A stretch of 64,000 bases of DNA from positions 1 through 64,000 of the forward strand of contig WGNA01000009.1 of assembly GCA_016124755.1 (NCBI GenBank), in the 5' to 3' direction. Of the stretch, positions 1 through 7,771 are shown piece after piece. Below the pieces are notes generated by a model. That model ran no database searches and had not been told where the DNA came from. It saw only the letters and a program-made list of their open reading frames with translations. Made by a program: the position numbers and the translations under genes. Position 1 is the stretch's first letter; every line of letters starts with the position of its first letter. This DNA is from Bacteroidota bacterium. GTDB taxonomy: Bacteria > Bacteroidota > Bacteroidia > NS11-12g > UBA9320.

Positions 1-1521
1 GGCGACGGGTTTAACGGGAATTCGAACGTGAAAGGTGTCGTAATGAATTTCTTTATAGTTCGCTTTATCACTTACATAGGTAACCCGGTATAGATAATCT
101 CCGTCTTCGGTATAAACCAATGCGGGGTTTGCGCCTTTGTAAATGAGATTTCCGCTTCCGGCAGTATCTTCCACTTCGTAGGTAATACGCGCATCACCGG
201 GAGAGTGGTCACACAGATCGTTGAAGGTAACCGTTGCATCGCAGCGGTATGTGAATTTGGGTTTTACCCGGATGTAGTTGTATTTGGAATATCCGCCTTT
301 TCCCTCACAGCGAACATCACCGATTATGGGTGGGCCGTATTTTAGGGTTTGATTCAGATTTTGAAAATCGTTTCCATTTTGTATTTCAATTAATTTATAA
401 AGATAACTAGGTATGGTAACTGGAAAGAAAGCATAAAGTTTTTCACCATTAAACCAATGAAGTTCCGTTATTAACCCAACATTGTTGGAGTATAATTCTT
501 TGGTTTGTCCATTAGAAAAAATAAACTGTTTTATATAAAGTTTTGAAAGTTGATCATTTCGATTACTATAATAAAACAGACTATCATTTGTACTATAAGA
601 ACAAGATATTTCAGTAAATCCACTTTTTTTCCTCTCGTAACTTCCGGCACCTGTTGGGTCGTATTTAAATAATTGGTGAACAATGATGTGTTGTAGTGAA
701 ACCTCTCCGGTGGTTTTATCAAAATTCAAGTCCAGAATTCCAGCTCTGACGGAGTCGGTAACCAATGTGATTTTACTCGTTCCCACAGGTACTGGTGTAA
801 AATATTGAATTTCAGATACCGCACTGATTCGGTTACCTGTTGAGCTTCTTTTTAAGTAAGAATTATGCGAAAAATAATAGCCAACATTGAGGGGCCAATC
901 AATAGTGCTTGAATTGGGTTTACAACCAAAACATGTTTCACTAAAATAAAATGAATTAAAGGTATTGGAGGAGGTTTGGTAAATCAACCAGCTTCCCCCC
1001 AATGCATCTTCAATTACTGTTTGTCCCAAAATAGACCCCGGATAAAAAATGATATCTTCTTCACCGGGGTCGATAGTCGGAGCTCCGTTCTTTATGCGAA
1101 CAACAGAATAATACTGGGTTCGAAAATTTACGGCAACAGGCTTTTGAATGGTGCTGTCAATCTTTCCGTAAAACACATAAAACGTGGAATCATTTAATCG
1201 GATAACACTAAATCTATTTTGCTGATTCGAATTGTCATAACCTGTTATGTCGGCATTATGGCTGATTTTACCAGTATCGCTGAAAACTCCCCATCCGGAA
1301 ATATAAAATAATAGAGTCCCGTCATAGTTGCTAACCATATCCCCGATTCCGTTGGCCTTTATGTCAACGCTTGCTGTGAGTTGTTCACCTAATGCATAAA
1401 TTCGGGTATTGCATCCAATCGTGAAATTATTTCCGGTTTGGGCCCCCACGAATAAAAAGTTAAAAGATAAAATAAAGAGAATCGCAATTCTGAAAATAAG
1501 ATATGAATGCGAATCTTTCAA
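1..1521 (-). CDS. Secreted T9SS/gliding-type surface protein, 3' part outside window
   Basis: The reading frame stays open for 507 codons from a TTG at 1521 to base 1, so the C-terminus lies outside the window. An in-frame stop lies about 28 codons upstream of the TTG and no ATG falls between, so TTG is the only reasonable start. The N-terminus is a signal peptide with hydrophobic core LFILSFNFLFVG followed by AQ. The body is a WD40/beta-propeller-like stretch (NYDGTLLFY, FNGEKLYAFF), and a PKD-like segment begins near residue 430 with a Cys-rich start. The same layout is seen in the type B sorted protein at 41036-42889, so a C-terminal T9SS type B domain is expected beyond the edge; that is inference. 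Function unknown beyond export to the cell surface. Confidence 0.75.
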   Translation of the reverse strand, partial: MKDSHSYLIFRIAILFILSFNFLFVGAQTGNNFTIGCNTRIYALGEQLTASVDIKANGIGDMVSNYDGTLLFYISGWGVFSDTGKISHNADITGYDNSNQQNRFSVIRLNDSTFYVFYGKIDSTIQKPVAVNFRTQYYSVVRIKNGAPTIDPGEEDIIFYPGSILGQTVIEDALGGSWLIYQTSSNTFNSFYFSETCFGCKPNSSTIDWPLNVGYYFSHNSYLKRSSTGNRISAVSEIQYFTPVPVGTSKITLVTDSVRAGILDLNFDKTTGEVSLQHIIVHQLFKYDPTGAGSYERKKSGFTEISCSYSTNDSLFYYSNRNDQLSKLYIKQFIFSNGQTKELYSNNVGLITELHWFNGEKLYAFFPVTIPSYLYKLIEIQNGNDFQNLNQTLKYGPPIIGDVRCEGKGGYSKYNYIRVKPKFTYRCDATVTFNDLCDHSPGDARITYEVEDTAGSGNLIYKGANPALVYTEDGDYLYRVTYVSDKANYKEIHYDTFHVRIPVKPVA

Positions 1522-1749
1522 GGTCTTGATTTGCGGTTTGGTGTTTTGAAATGGGAAGATAAGATATTTTTTGATTGATGTAGAACATCTTTAGAAATTT
1601 AAAAGGATCAAAATTTTCGAATCAATGATTTACCGATTCAAAATCTCAGAGCCTTTATGTAATCCCAATGTCTGAATTCCCGTTCCTCTGCAACCTTTTT
1701 CGTTTGAGGTGTCTACCTTCCAAAGCTTTTAATTCCTTAATTTTAATCT

Positions 1750-2400
1750 ATGAAAATGAGATTTACACGAATTCAAAAGCTGTTGCTGCTTTCCTTGTCT
1801 TTTGGTCTTTTTTTATTTTCAAATCCTTTTTTCGCAAATTCCACGTCGTTGGTGGATGACAATCACGGTTGTTCCAACGGATCGTTGCGGATCGAATTAA
1901 ACACACCCGACACGGTTGTACACACAATTCGAACAGCTTACAACAGTGTAATGCCTGAAGCTTTTTCCGGTAAATGGAACAAGGCCGGCATTTCCTTAGT
2001 GCTCACTTCATCTAATGTAAACCCGAATGTTCCCGGCACGTACAAAGAGTGTTACACCGCAACCGACGGAGATGGTTTAAGCGTGAGTTGTTGCCGAACG
2101 GTAATCGTTAAAGAGGAACAGTCATCCTCCGTTTCTGAAATCAACAACAACGCGGTGAGTGTATTTCCAAATCCGGTTGACGATGGCAAATTCACTGTCC
2201 GGTTCACCGAAAGTTTTGCTTCTAATCATGTAACCATCCGCCTCACCGACGTCACCGGAAGAATTGTTTATGAAACAAATGCAAGTTCAACAGAGGATTT
2301 GGTGGTTGATGTTTCTGCGCTCAATTTATCGAAAGGAATTTACGCATTACAAATTCAATCTTCCGATCGAACGGCTGTTAAATCTTTAGTATTTAAGTAA
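1750..2400 (+). CDS. Small T9SS type A sorted protein with Ig/HYR-like domain
   Basis: 216 residues. A signal peptide occupies residues 1-30 (LLLLSLSFGLFLFSN, then FFANS). The middle (about 60-125) resembles the immunoglobulin-like DUF5011/HYR fold, recognisable from VPGTYKECYTATDGDG. Residues about 138-216 are a T9SS type A sorting domain: VSVFPNPVDDGKF, VTGRIVYE, LSKGIYALQI and a final SLVFK. It should be exported by Sec, cross the outer membrane by T9SS and be released or attached to the surface. Its last 46 bases overlap, tail to tail, the end of the exosortase N gene on the other strand. No enzyme domain is visible. Confidence 0.85.
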   Translation: MKMRFTRIQKLLLLSLSFGLFLFSNPFFANSTSLVDDNHGCSNGSLRIELNTPDTVVHTIRTAYNSVMPEAFSGKWNKAGISLVLTSSNVNPNVPGTYKECYTATDGDGLSVSCCRTVIVKEEQSSSVSEINNNAVSVFPNPVDDGKFTVRFTESFASNHVTIRLTDVTGRIVYETNASSTEDLVVDVSALNLSKGIYALQIQSSDRTAVKSLVFK

Positions 2401-3821
2401 TCGTTCGGTTGAATTTCCTGAATGGTTTGAATCAGCTTTTCGCGGTTCTCGCAGGTTACGTTTATGAGTTTGTATTTGGCCCGGTTTAAAAAAGCATCCC
2501 AGCGCCAGTCCCATTCGTGTTGCGTGGTTTTGTTGTTATCCTGATACCACCATGCCGTAAAAAGATTGGACGAATCTTTAACCAAACGGGCGGTAAAGAC
2601 GTGAATTCCGGAAAAGATTTCGGGTTTCATTTCCACAAATTCATAACCGCTTCCCTGCCAGCAATAACGGGGATCGTGACTACCCTGATAAAAATCGGCA
2701 GGTGGTTTAATGTAAATAAGCGTTTCGCGATTTTTAAGTTGAATAATGTCTTCTTTTAAAATCCGGAATTCAAAGCTCCTGTGATTATTAGTGGAATTGT
2801 TTTGGTTGTTTTTAATAGAATGAATACCGCTGACATCTGCATTTTTATAATGGATAAGTTCATAAATCTCATCGGTATTTACCCATGTGATTTTTCTTTT
2901 ATGAAGATCATTAGGGTTCGGGTCTAAAAAGGAAAATCCATTAATTATCATAAGGGCAAAACCAGCGATAACCAACGCCACGGCGGGATTGAAAGGAATC
3001 GAAGATCGTTGTAGGGATTCGGTTTCTTTCCTTCCCGCTTTTTTAATAACAAGAGCAGACAGAAAATATACGGGAAGTAAGACGTAAAGAATCAGAATTA
3101 AAATACCGGTAACATCGTGTAATGCCGTACCCTCTTCAATACGAAAAACAACTAATGTAAGAATGCGGATGAGGTTGGAAATAAAGGAAAGAAATATAGT
3201 AACCACCATTAGAATAAAAATCGAAAGCGCATTCAATTGTGCATTCCATTTTTTCTGGTGATGTTGAATTATGGCTAATAATAAAACCTGCGCGGTGATA
3301 ATGAGATGCAAACCCATACAAGCCGGATCAATACTAAACGTTTCGCCGTTGCGGGTAATCAGATTTCCACTGATGGAAGCCGGGAAATGAATTCCGTTCA
3401 GTATTAGTCCGGCCCAACGTCCCATCTCCATCCGAAGGGGAAAACTCCAGATATAAACAATGTTTGACAAAGCCGGTGACACCAGAAAAATCAGAATAAT
3501 GATTAAAGAATTCAATTTTCCCCAGCGCAATTCGGAATACGCCATCAACACAAAAACGGTAAGAAAATAATAAAGAGTAGCAGAATGAAACCGCAACAGC
3601 ATGAGTCCGGAAATTAGTGCTGCAATACCAAAACGAAGGGATTTTTGTTTGGGATTGGTTCGAACAATCAATGGAAAAATCATGATCGCCAGTAAAATGG
3701 AAAAAGACGATTGTTGTTTAATGAATTTAAATAATATAAAAACAACAACCGGAAGAGATAAAGCTATAACATCGTAAATCTTAAGATGCTTAAATACATC
3801 CTTAAACACGGCACTTTTCAT
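2355..3821 (-). CDS. xrtN: Exosortase N (XrtN), transmembrane transpeptidase-like sorting enzyme
   Basis: 488 residues from the ATG at 3821; this start overlaps the stop of the VIT gene as ATGA, so the longer frame beginning at 3875 is less likely. The N-terminal two thirds are about eight membrane helices carrying the exosortase triad: Cys168 in DPACMGLH, Arg219 in SNLIRILTL and His235 in ALHDVTG. The C-terminal ~190 residues are outside the membrane and contain SHDPRYCWQGSGYE, which resembles the EpsI (DUF3485) motif usual in proteins encoded beside exosortases. In this family the enzyme cleaves C-terminal PEP-type signals at the cytoplasmic membrane. The VIT protein just upstream carries such a signal and is the obvious substrate. 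The subtype call (N rather than another exosortase) rests on the VIT partner. Confidence 0.88.
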   Translation of the reverse strand: MKSAVFKDVFKHLKIYDVIALSLPVVVFILFKFIKQQSSFSILLAIMIFPLIVRTNPKQKSLRFGIAALISGLMLLRFHSATLYYFLTVFVLMAYSELRWGKLNSLIIILIFLVSPALSNIVYIWSFPLRMEMGRWAGLILNGIHFPASISGNLITRNGETFSIDPACMGLHLIITAQVLLLAIIQHHQKKWNAQLNALSIFILMVVTIFLSFISNLIRILTLVVFRIEEGTALHDVTGILILILYVLLPVYFLSALVIKKAGRKETESLQRSSIPFNPAVALVIAGFALMIINGFSFLDPNPNDLHKRKITWVNTDEIYELIHYKNADVSGIHSIKNNQNNSTNNHRSFEFRILKEDIIQLKNRETLIYIKPPADFYQGSHDPRYCWQGSGYEFVEMKPEIFSGIHVFTARLVKDSSNLFTAWWYQDNNKTTQHEWDWRWDAFLNRAKYKLINVTCENREKLIQTIQEIQPNDYLNTKDLTAVRSED

Positions 3822-6349
3822 TTTCTTCGAAACATCCAGATGGTGAGTAGTCCCACTAAAATAATGAGTACCCATTCGTGCGGTTCCGGAACAGAACCGG
3901 AATTGTGCAGAAAGGCATTTCCCAAAGAGTGTTGCGGTTTTTCAATTTCAAAACGCTGGTAATCCATCGCAGTTTCCAACACAACTAAGCTCGTAATGGG
4001 AGTAACTACATGTGCGGTTTGAGCCAGTTCCAACATTCGATCTTTTTCGCTTTTTAACGGATACTCTTTCGCCTGATTTCGCAGTACTGTATTGTATGCG
4101 TAAAACCGTAAAAGATGATCCGGAGCATTCGTGTAATTTGAAGAATCAACGGAGGAAACAAACCGGATGCCCGCGCTGCGACTCACAAGTGTTGAATCGT
4201 TTTCATGGTTGGTGAAGAAAATTTGCCTTTTAATAATTTCGGATAGTTCGTCGGGATGAATATGTTCTAATTGAATGTTGCGGAAATTTTGTAATCCGTT
4301 GAAATATAATCCGGCATCTTTTTGCAGAGAATATACTTTAACCGGCTTTTTTTGTTGGTAAAAGAATGCCCGGGTTTTTAGTGTAAAATTACATTGTCCA
4401 ATAGTGTTTATCAGCGGTGGAATGTATTTATGTTTGGTTAAAACAACGCTTTGTTGCGGATATTTAATCAAATAAAAAGGAAAAATACTCAAATGGTCGT
4501 TCCGGCTTTTTCTGTACAGTTCATCTGCATTATTGGCATTTATCGGAATTATTTGGTTGTGAAAAACAGCATATACATTTAATTGAGAAGCATGATTCAC
4601 AACATCGTACAATTCTTCTTTTGTCCAGGCAGAATTTAAATCGATATATACATTTTTAAATGCACGGGAATATTCGCGCAAACTGTCCTGTTCAATGTGA
4701 ACCGAAGTCCCGTTAAAACTAAATACTTTATTGGTCAGAGGAGGTGCCTCCAAACTAAACCTCCATTGTTCGCGGTACTTACCGGTTGAGGAAAAAATTC
4801 GCCCTTCCCGGGTTGTGGTTAAATCGGAATAAAAATGTTGCGGTTCTGATTCCGGAATTAAATGAACAGCCGACCGGCAACCTTTTAGCGAAGGGCCATT
4901 AACCCGTATATTTTCATAAATGAGTTTGCCTTTTTCAAATTTCAAGGCACTGGTTATTCCGATTTTAAACTGTCGTTTTTCATGTGGCGGGCAAGGAAAA
5001 ACGCGAACGGAAATACGGTTTCCTTCCGACCATTGAATGAGCATCGGGTCCCGGTGTTCCCGGCCAACAATGGTGTTGTACGCATTTTGGGCTTTCTCTT
5101 TAGTCGTAATAAATGCTCGTTGTTCAATTCCGTTGATCCAAAGAGAGGCGGAGGAAATACAGGCTCCTTCGGGCAGATAAAATGAATAAATAGCTTCTTC
5201 CTGATTTCGGTCGTCATTATTTAATACGGCAATATTGATTTCGGAATACGCCATCCTGAATTCCGGATAAAACTGAACGTTGGTGATAATGTCGGTGGTT
5301 TTAAGATGATTACCGCGCCAGAGTTGTACTTCTTTTTCGTGACGTTTGTCCCACAAAATATCTGCAATCTGACGGCGGTTTTCGGGGCTGCTTTCCCTAT
5401 TCATTCCGATGAAATAAGCCAATTGAAATAACGGATCGTGAACAGATGATTCACCGGTATTTCCCAACAAGCCCATAAAGCCACCGTATTCGAGATGTTG
5501 GTATTTGTCGGTTCCGGAGAGATAATATTCTGTGATGCGATCATTTTTCATCCGCGAAGCAGCGTGCACCCAATTGGGTAAATCATGACTAACAAACGGA
5601 TAATTCTGTTCGAGAAAACTTTCCGATATCAACGCATCCATTTCAGCGAACCGCCACGAAACATAACCGATAATCGAGCACACTACTATGGAGGAACTAA
5701 TGATGGTTGTTGAAATTGACCTGCTGATTTTGAAATTTTCGGACAGTAATTTCAGATAGGTGATTACATAAAATGCGGGAATGAAGATGTGCAATGGAAT
5801 AAGAAAGAACCAGATGACTACGAGGGCAAATGGATAAACTGGAAGTGTAAACAGTGCTTCGTACAGATTGAACATCAGGGCGACGGTGAAGATCACCATA
5901 AGGATATGCCTCACAAATGTTGGAAGTACTTCTTCCCAGAGAGCGTATATGAGCAATGAAATATTGGAAATGACGAGAAGCACCTGAAGCCAGACGGCAG
6001 AGCTACCCCAAATGGGGAGGAGGTGATTGAGGAAATAGGCGCTGATGTTAAAGATTTCGAGTAATAAAATGCGATGGAGTCTGCTTTTAATGCGAAATCT
6101 TTTGCGACTCATATTAAAGCTCTCGGACATCGCGGCTATGGCAAATATTATAGTGAACGAGAATGCCAGCAGAAAGTAGCCGAAGTCTTGAGACCGGTCG
6201 AAGTTGAACGGGTACTCTTCCGTTCCGAAGTACAAACCGATGGAAAAAATCAGGAGGAGTATTCCCAGAATAAAGGTGCTGCTGGTAATGCGCTGAAGCC
6301 AGAGCGGTCTGGTGTCTGTTTCGGGATCTTGGGTTGCAAATGAATTCAT
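3818..6349 (-). CDS. XrtN-system VIT domain protein with PEP-type C-terminal sorting signal
   Basis: 843 residues from the ATG at 6349 (MNSFATQDPE); a TTG eight codons upstream is less likely. The first ~230 residues hold about six membrane helices. A long extracytoplasmic region follows, with a VIT (vault/inter-alpha-trypsin) domain at about 350-480: SFYLPEGACISS, then KEKAQNAYNTIV and NRISVRVFPCPP. The extreme C-terminus is a textbook exosortase signal: SVPEPHEW, a hydrophobic helix (VLIILVGLLTIWMF) and RRK. It is translationally coupled to xrtN by a 4-bp overlap. Known: exosortase N loci of Bacteroidota carry one dedicated VIT-domain target. Inference: this protein is cut by XrtN at the VPEP motif. 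The role of the mature protein is unknown. Confidence 0.87.
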   Translation of the reverse strand: MNSFATQDPETDTRPLWLQRITSSTFILGILLLIFSIGLYFGTEEYPFNFDRSQDFGYFLLAFSFTIIFAIAAMSESFNMSRKRFRIKSRLHRILLLEIFNISAYFLNHLLPIWGSSAVWLQVLLVISNISLLIYALWEEVLPTFVRHILMVIFTVALMFNLYEALFTLPVYPFALVVIWFFLIPLHIFIPAFYVITYLKLLSENFKISRSISTTIISSSIVVCSIIGYVSWRFAEMDALISESFLEQNYPFVSHDLPNWVHAASRMKNDRITEYYLSGTDKYQHLEYGGFMGLLGNTGESSVHDPLFQLAYFIGMNRESSPENRRQIADILWDKRHEKEVQLWRGNHLKTTDIITNVQFYPEFRMAYSEINIAVLNNDDRNQEEAIYSFYLPEGACISSASLWINGIEQRAFITTKEKAQNAYNTIVGREHRDPMLIQWSEGNRISVRVFPCPPHEKRQFKIGITSALKFEKGKLIYENIRVNGPSLKGCRSAVHLIPESEPQHFYSDLTTTREGRIFSSTGKYREQWRFSLEAPPLTNKVFSFNGTSVHIEQDSLREYSRAFKNVYIDLNSAWTKEELYDVVNHASQLNVYAVFHNQIIPINANNADELYRKSRNDHLSIFPFYLIKYPQQSVVLTKHKYIPPLINTIGQCNFTLKTRAFFYQQKKPVKVYSLQKDAGLYFNGLQNFRNIQLEHIHPDELSEIIKRQIFFTNHENDSTLVSRSAGIRFVSSVDSSNYTNAPDHLLRFYAYNTVLRNQAKEYPLKSEKDRMLELAQTAHVVTPITSLVVLETAMDYQRFEIEKPQHSLGNAFLHNSGSVPEPHEWVLIILVGLLTIWMFRRK

Positions 6350-6416
6350 GTAGCAAATAACTTTGTAATGCAAAGTAAATAGAGCAAAAATGAAAAAAGC
6401 AAGAAAAATTTTGGTG

Positions 6417-6656
6417 TCAGGATTTTGCGGGGAACCGGATTTTGAGTTCCCGGATGATTTCTTCGAGTCCGTTTAAACGGATTTCATACACGGTTTCCAA
6501 TTGAATACCGAGTTTGCCTTTTGGGAAACCGCCTTTTCTGAGAAACCATTCGAGATAGGAGACGGGCAGGTCGCAGAGCAATCTTCCTTCGAATCGTCCG
6601 AACGGCATTTTGGTGGTCACAATTTCTTTGAGAATTTCCGGATTCGGCTCTTGCAT
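6417..6656 (-). CDS. DUF3820 family protein
   Basis: 79 residues, full length for this small family. The signature is TTKMPFGRFEGRLLCDLP, then YLEWFLRKGGFPKGKLG and a C-terminal helix YEIRLNGLEEIIREL. The family is common in Gammaproteobacteria and Bacteroidota; a link to quorum-sensing-regulated virulence has been suggested for one member, but no activity is established. It lies 67 bases upstream of the VIT gene on the same strand and could share its transcript. The repeat cluster 6748-7601 begins about 90 bases upstream of its start codon. Confidence 0.85.
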   Translation of the reverse strand: MQEPNPEILKEIVTTKMPFGRFEGRLLCDLPVSYLEWFLRKGGFPKGKLGIQLETVYEIRLNGLEEIIRELKIRFPAKS

Positions 6657-6747
6657 GAAACGAAGAAAGGTAATCAGAATGAAAAGAATTCAGAATTAAG
6701 AATTAAGAATTGGGGAATTGGGGAATTGGGGAATGATGAATTTCACT

Positions 6748-6985
6748 ACGGAGCGTCATCCCACTGACGAACACCGGAAAGATCTATGCTGATAATAAAA
6801 ATCGGTTGGAGTTGTCAGTGTGAACTTAATACGCCGTTCCGGGATCTCATATATTCTCCGATACAATCTTTAATTTATTCCGGATCTTATGCTAAGGAAA
6901 AAACAAAACATTTTGGTTGTTGGATTTTGGTAAAGCCCAATACGAGTTAACACATCATTCTTTTTAATAACCCTCAATCTCCACC
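6748..6985. repeat. Long repeat unit A with hairpin
   Basis: 238-base unit. Inverted arms CACTGACGAAC (6762-6772) and GTTGTCAGTG (6811-6820) pair except for one base. Units B and C match it closely over their shared length. Confidence 0.85.
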
Positions 6986-7000
6986 ACGGAGCGTCATCCT

Positions 7001-7059
7001 ACTGACGAAAGCCTATTTGCACTAAGGATAAGTAGAAATTTACTGGAGGCTTCGTCAGC
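7001..7059. repeat. Short palindromic repeat, diverged copy
   Basis: Arms CTGACGAAAGCCT (7002-7014) and AGGCTTCGTCAG (7047-7058) form an imperfect stem of about 12 bp. The interior differs from the two exact copies that follow. Confidence 0.8.
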
Positions 7060-7062
7060 ATA

Positions 7063-7142
7063 AATTGGAGAATTACTGACGAAAGCCTATTTGAACAACG
7101 GATAAGAAGAGATTAAAGGAAGGCTTTGTCAGCATAAATTGG
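7063..7142. repeat. Short palindromic repeat, exact copy 1
   Basis: 80 bases identical to 7153-7232. Arms CTGACGAAAGCCT (7076-7088) and AGGCTTTGTCAG (7121-7132). Confidence 0.88.
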
Positions 7143-7152
7143 AGAATCCGGG

Positions 7153-7232
7153 AATTGGAGAATTACTGACGAAAGCCTATTTGAACAACGGATAAGAAGA
7201 GATTAAAGGAAGGCTTTGTCAGCATAAATTGG
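7153..7232. repeat. Short palindromic repeat, exact copy 2
   Basis: Exact 80-base copy of 7063-7142 at a 90-base period. Arms are at 7166-7178 and 7211-7222. Confidence 0.88.
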
Positions 7233-7244
7233 GGAATGTTTACC

Positions 7245-7483
7245 ACGGAGCGTCATCCCACTGACGAACACCGGAAAGATCTATGCTGATAATAAAAATC
7301 GGTTGGAGTTGTCAGTGTGAACTTAATACGCCGTTCCGGGATCTTATATATTCTCCGAAACAATCTTTAATTTATTCCGGATCTTATGCTAAGGAAAAAA
7401 CAAAACATTTTGGTTGTTGGATTTTGGTAAAGCCCAATACGAGTTAAAACATCATTCCTTTTTCACAACCCTCAATCTCCGCC
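7245..7483. repeat. Long repeat unit B with hairpin
   Basis: 239-base near-identical copy of unit A, starting 497 bases after it. Arms are at 7259-7269 and 7308-7317. Confidence 0.85.
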
Positions 7484-7601
7484 ACGGAGCGTCATCTCAC
7501 TGACGAACTCTGGAAAGATCTATGCTGATAATAAAAATCGGTTGGAGTTGTCAGTGTGAACTTAATACGCCGTTCCGGGATCTCATGTATTCTCCGATAA
7601 C
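7484..7601. repeat. Long repeat unit C, truncated
   Basis: Directly abuts unit B. It matches the first ~117 bases of unit A, then diverges after TCTCCGATA near 7599. Arms are at 7498-7508 and 7547-7556. Confidence 0.8.
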
Positions 7602-7703
7602 ATCATAAAATGAGAGAAGAAAATGCTCTTTGCTTTTAAGGCAATTGACAGAGTACATTGGCCTTGGTTTTATAAGCCCTATCTGAAAATCAACCAAAAT
7701 AAA

Positions 7704-7735
7704 AAAACGGCAACCTTATTAAGATTGCCGTTTTT
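7704..7735 (-). terminator. Intrinsic terminator of the repeat-rich T9SS gene
   Basis: Stem CGGCAA/TTGCCG extended by A/T pairs on both sides (AAAAACGGCAA and TTGCCGTTTTT). Read on the reverse strand it ends in a run of seven T, 37 bases past the stop at 7772. The A/T flanks would let it work on the other strand too. Confidence 0.8.
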
Positions 7736-7771
7736 AGATATAAAAAATAACGTTTTTAAAAAATCAAATTC

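Larger units (their letters stand above)
6748..7601. repeat. Cluster of hairpin-bearing direct repeats (MITE/REP-like)
   Basis: About 850 bases without a gene. Four copies of the leader ACGGAGCGTCATC start at 6748, 6986, 7245 and 7484. Three lead into a long unit (A 6748-6985, B 7245-7483, and C 7484-7601, truncated at its right end) that is nearly identical between copies. The copy at 6986 leads instead into a short unit that is then repeated twice more. Both unit types contain inverted repeats sharing CTGACGAA and TGTCAG or CGTCAG. Small GGGAATT(G) repeats flank the cluster at 6713-6734. No transposase, CRISPR-like spacing or open frame is present. Confidence 0.9.

Noticed and set aside
3818-6349. 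Assigning the VIT protein to the XrtK/MSEP-CTERM system.
   Set aside because: The signal is VPEP rather than MSEP, and the partner enzyme sits with a VIT-domain target, which is the XrtN arrangement.
7001-7232. Possible CRISPR array (regular palindromic repeats).
   Set aside because: Only three short units, the period differs, the repeat is longer than the gap, two 'spacers' are nearly absent, and no cas genes are near.
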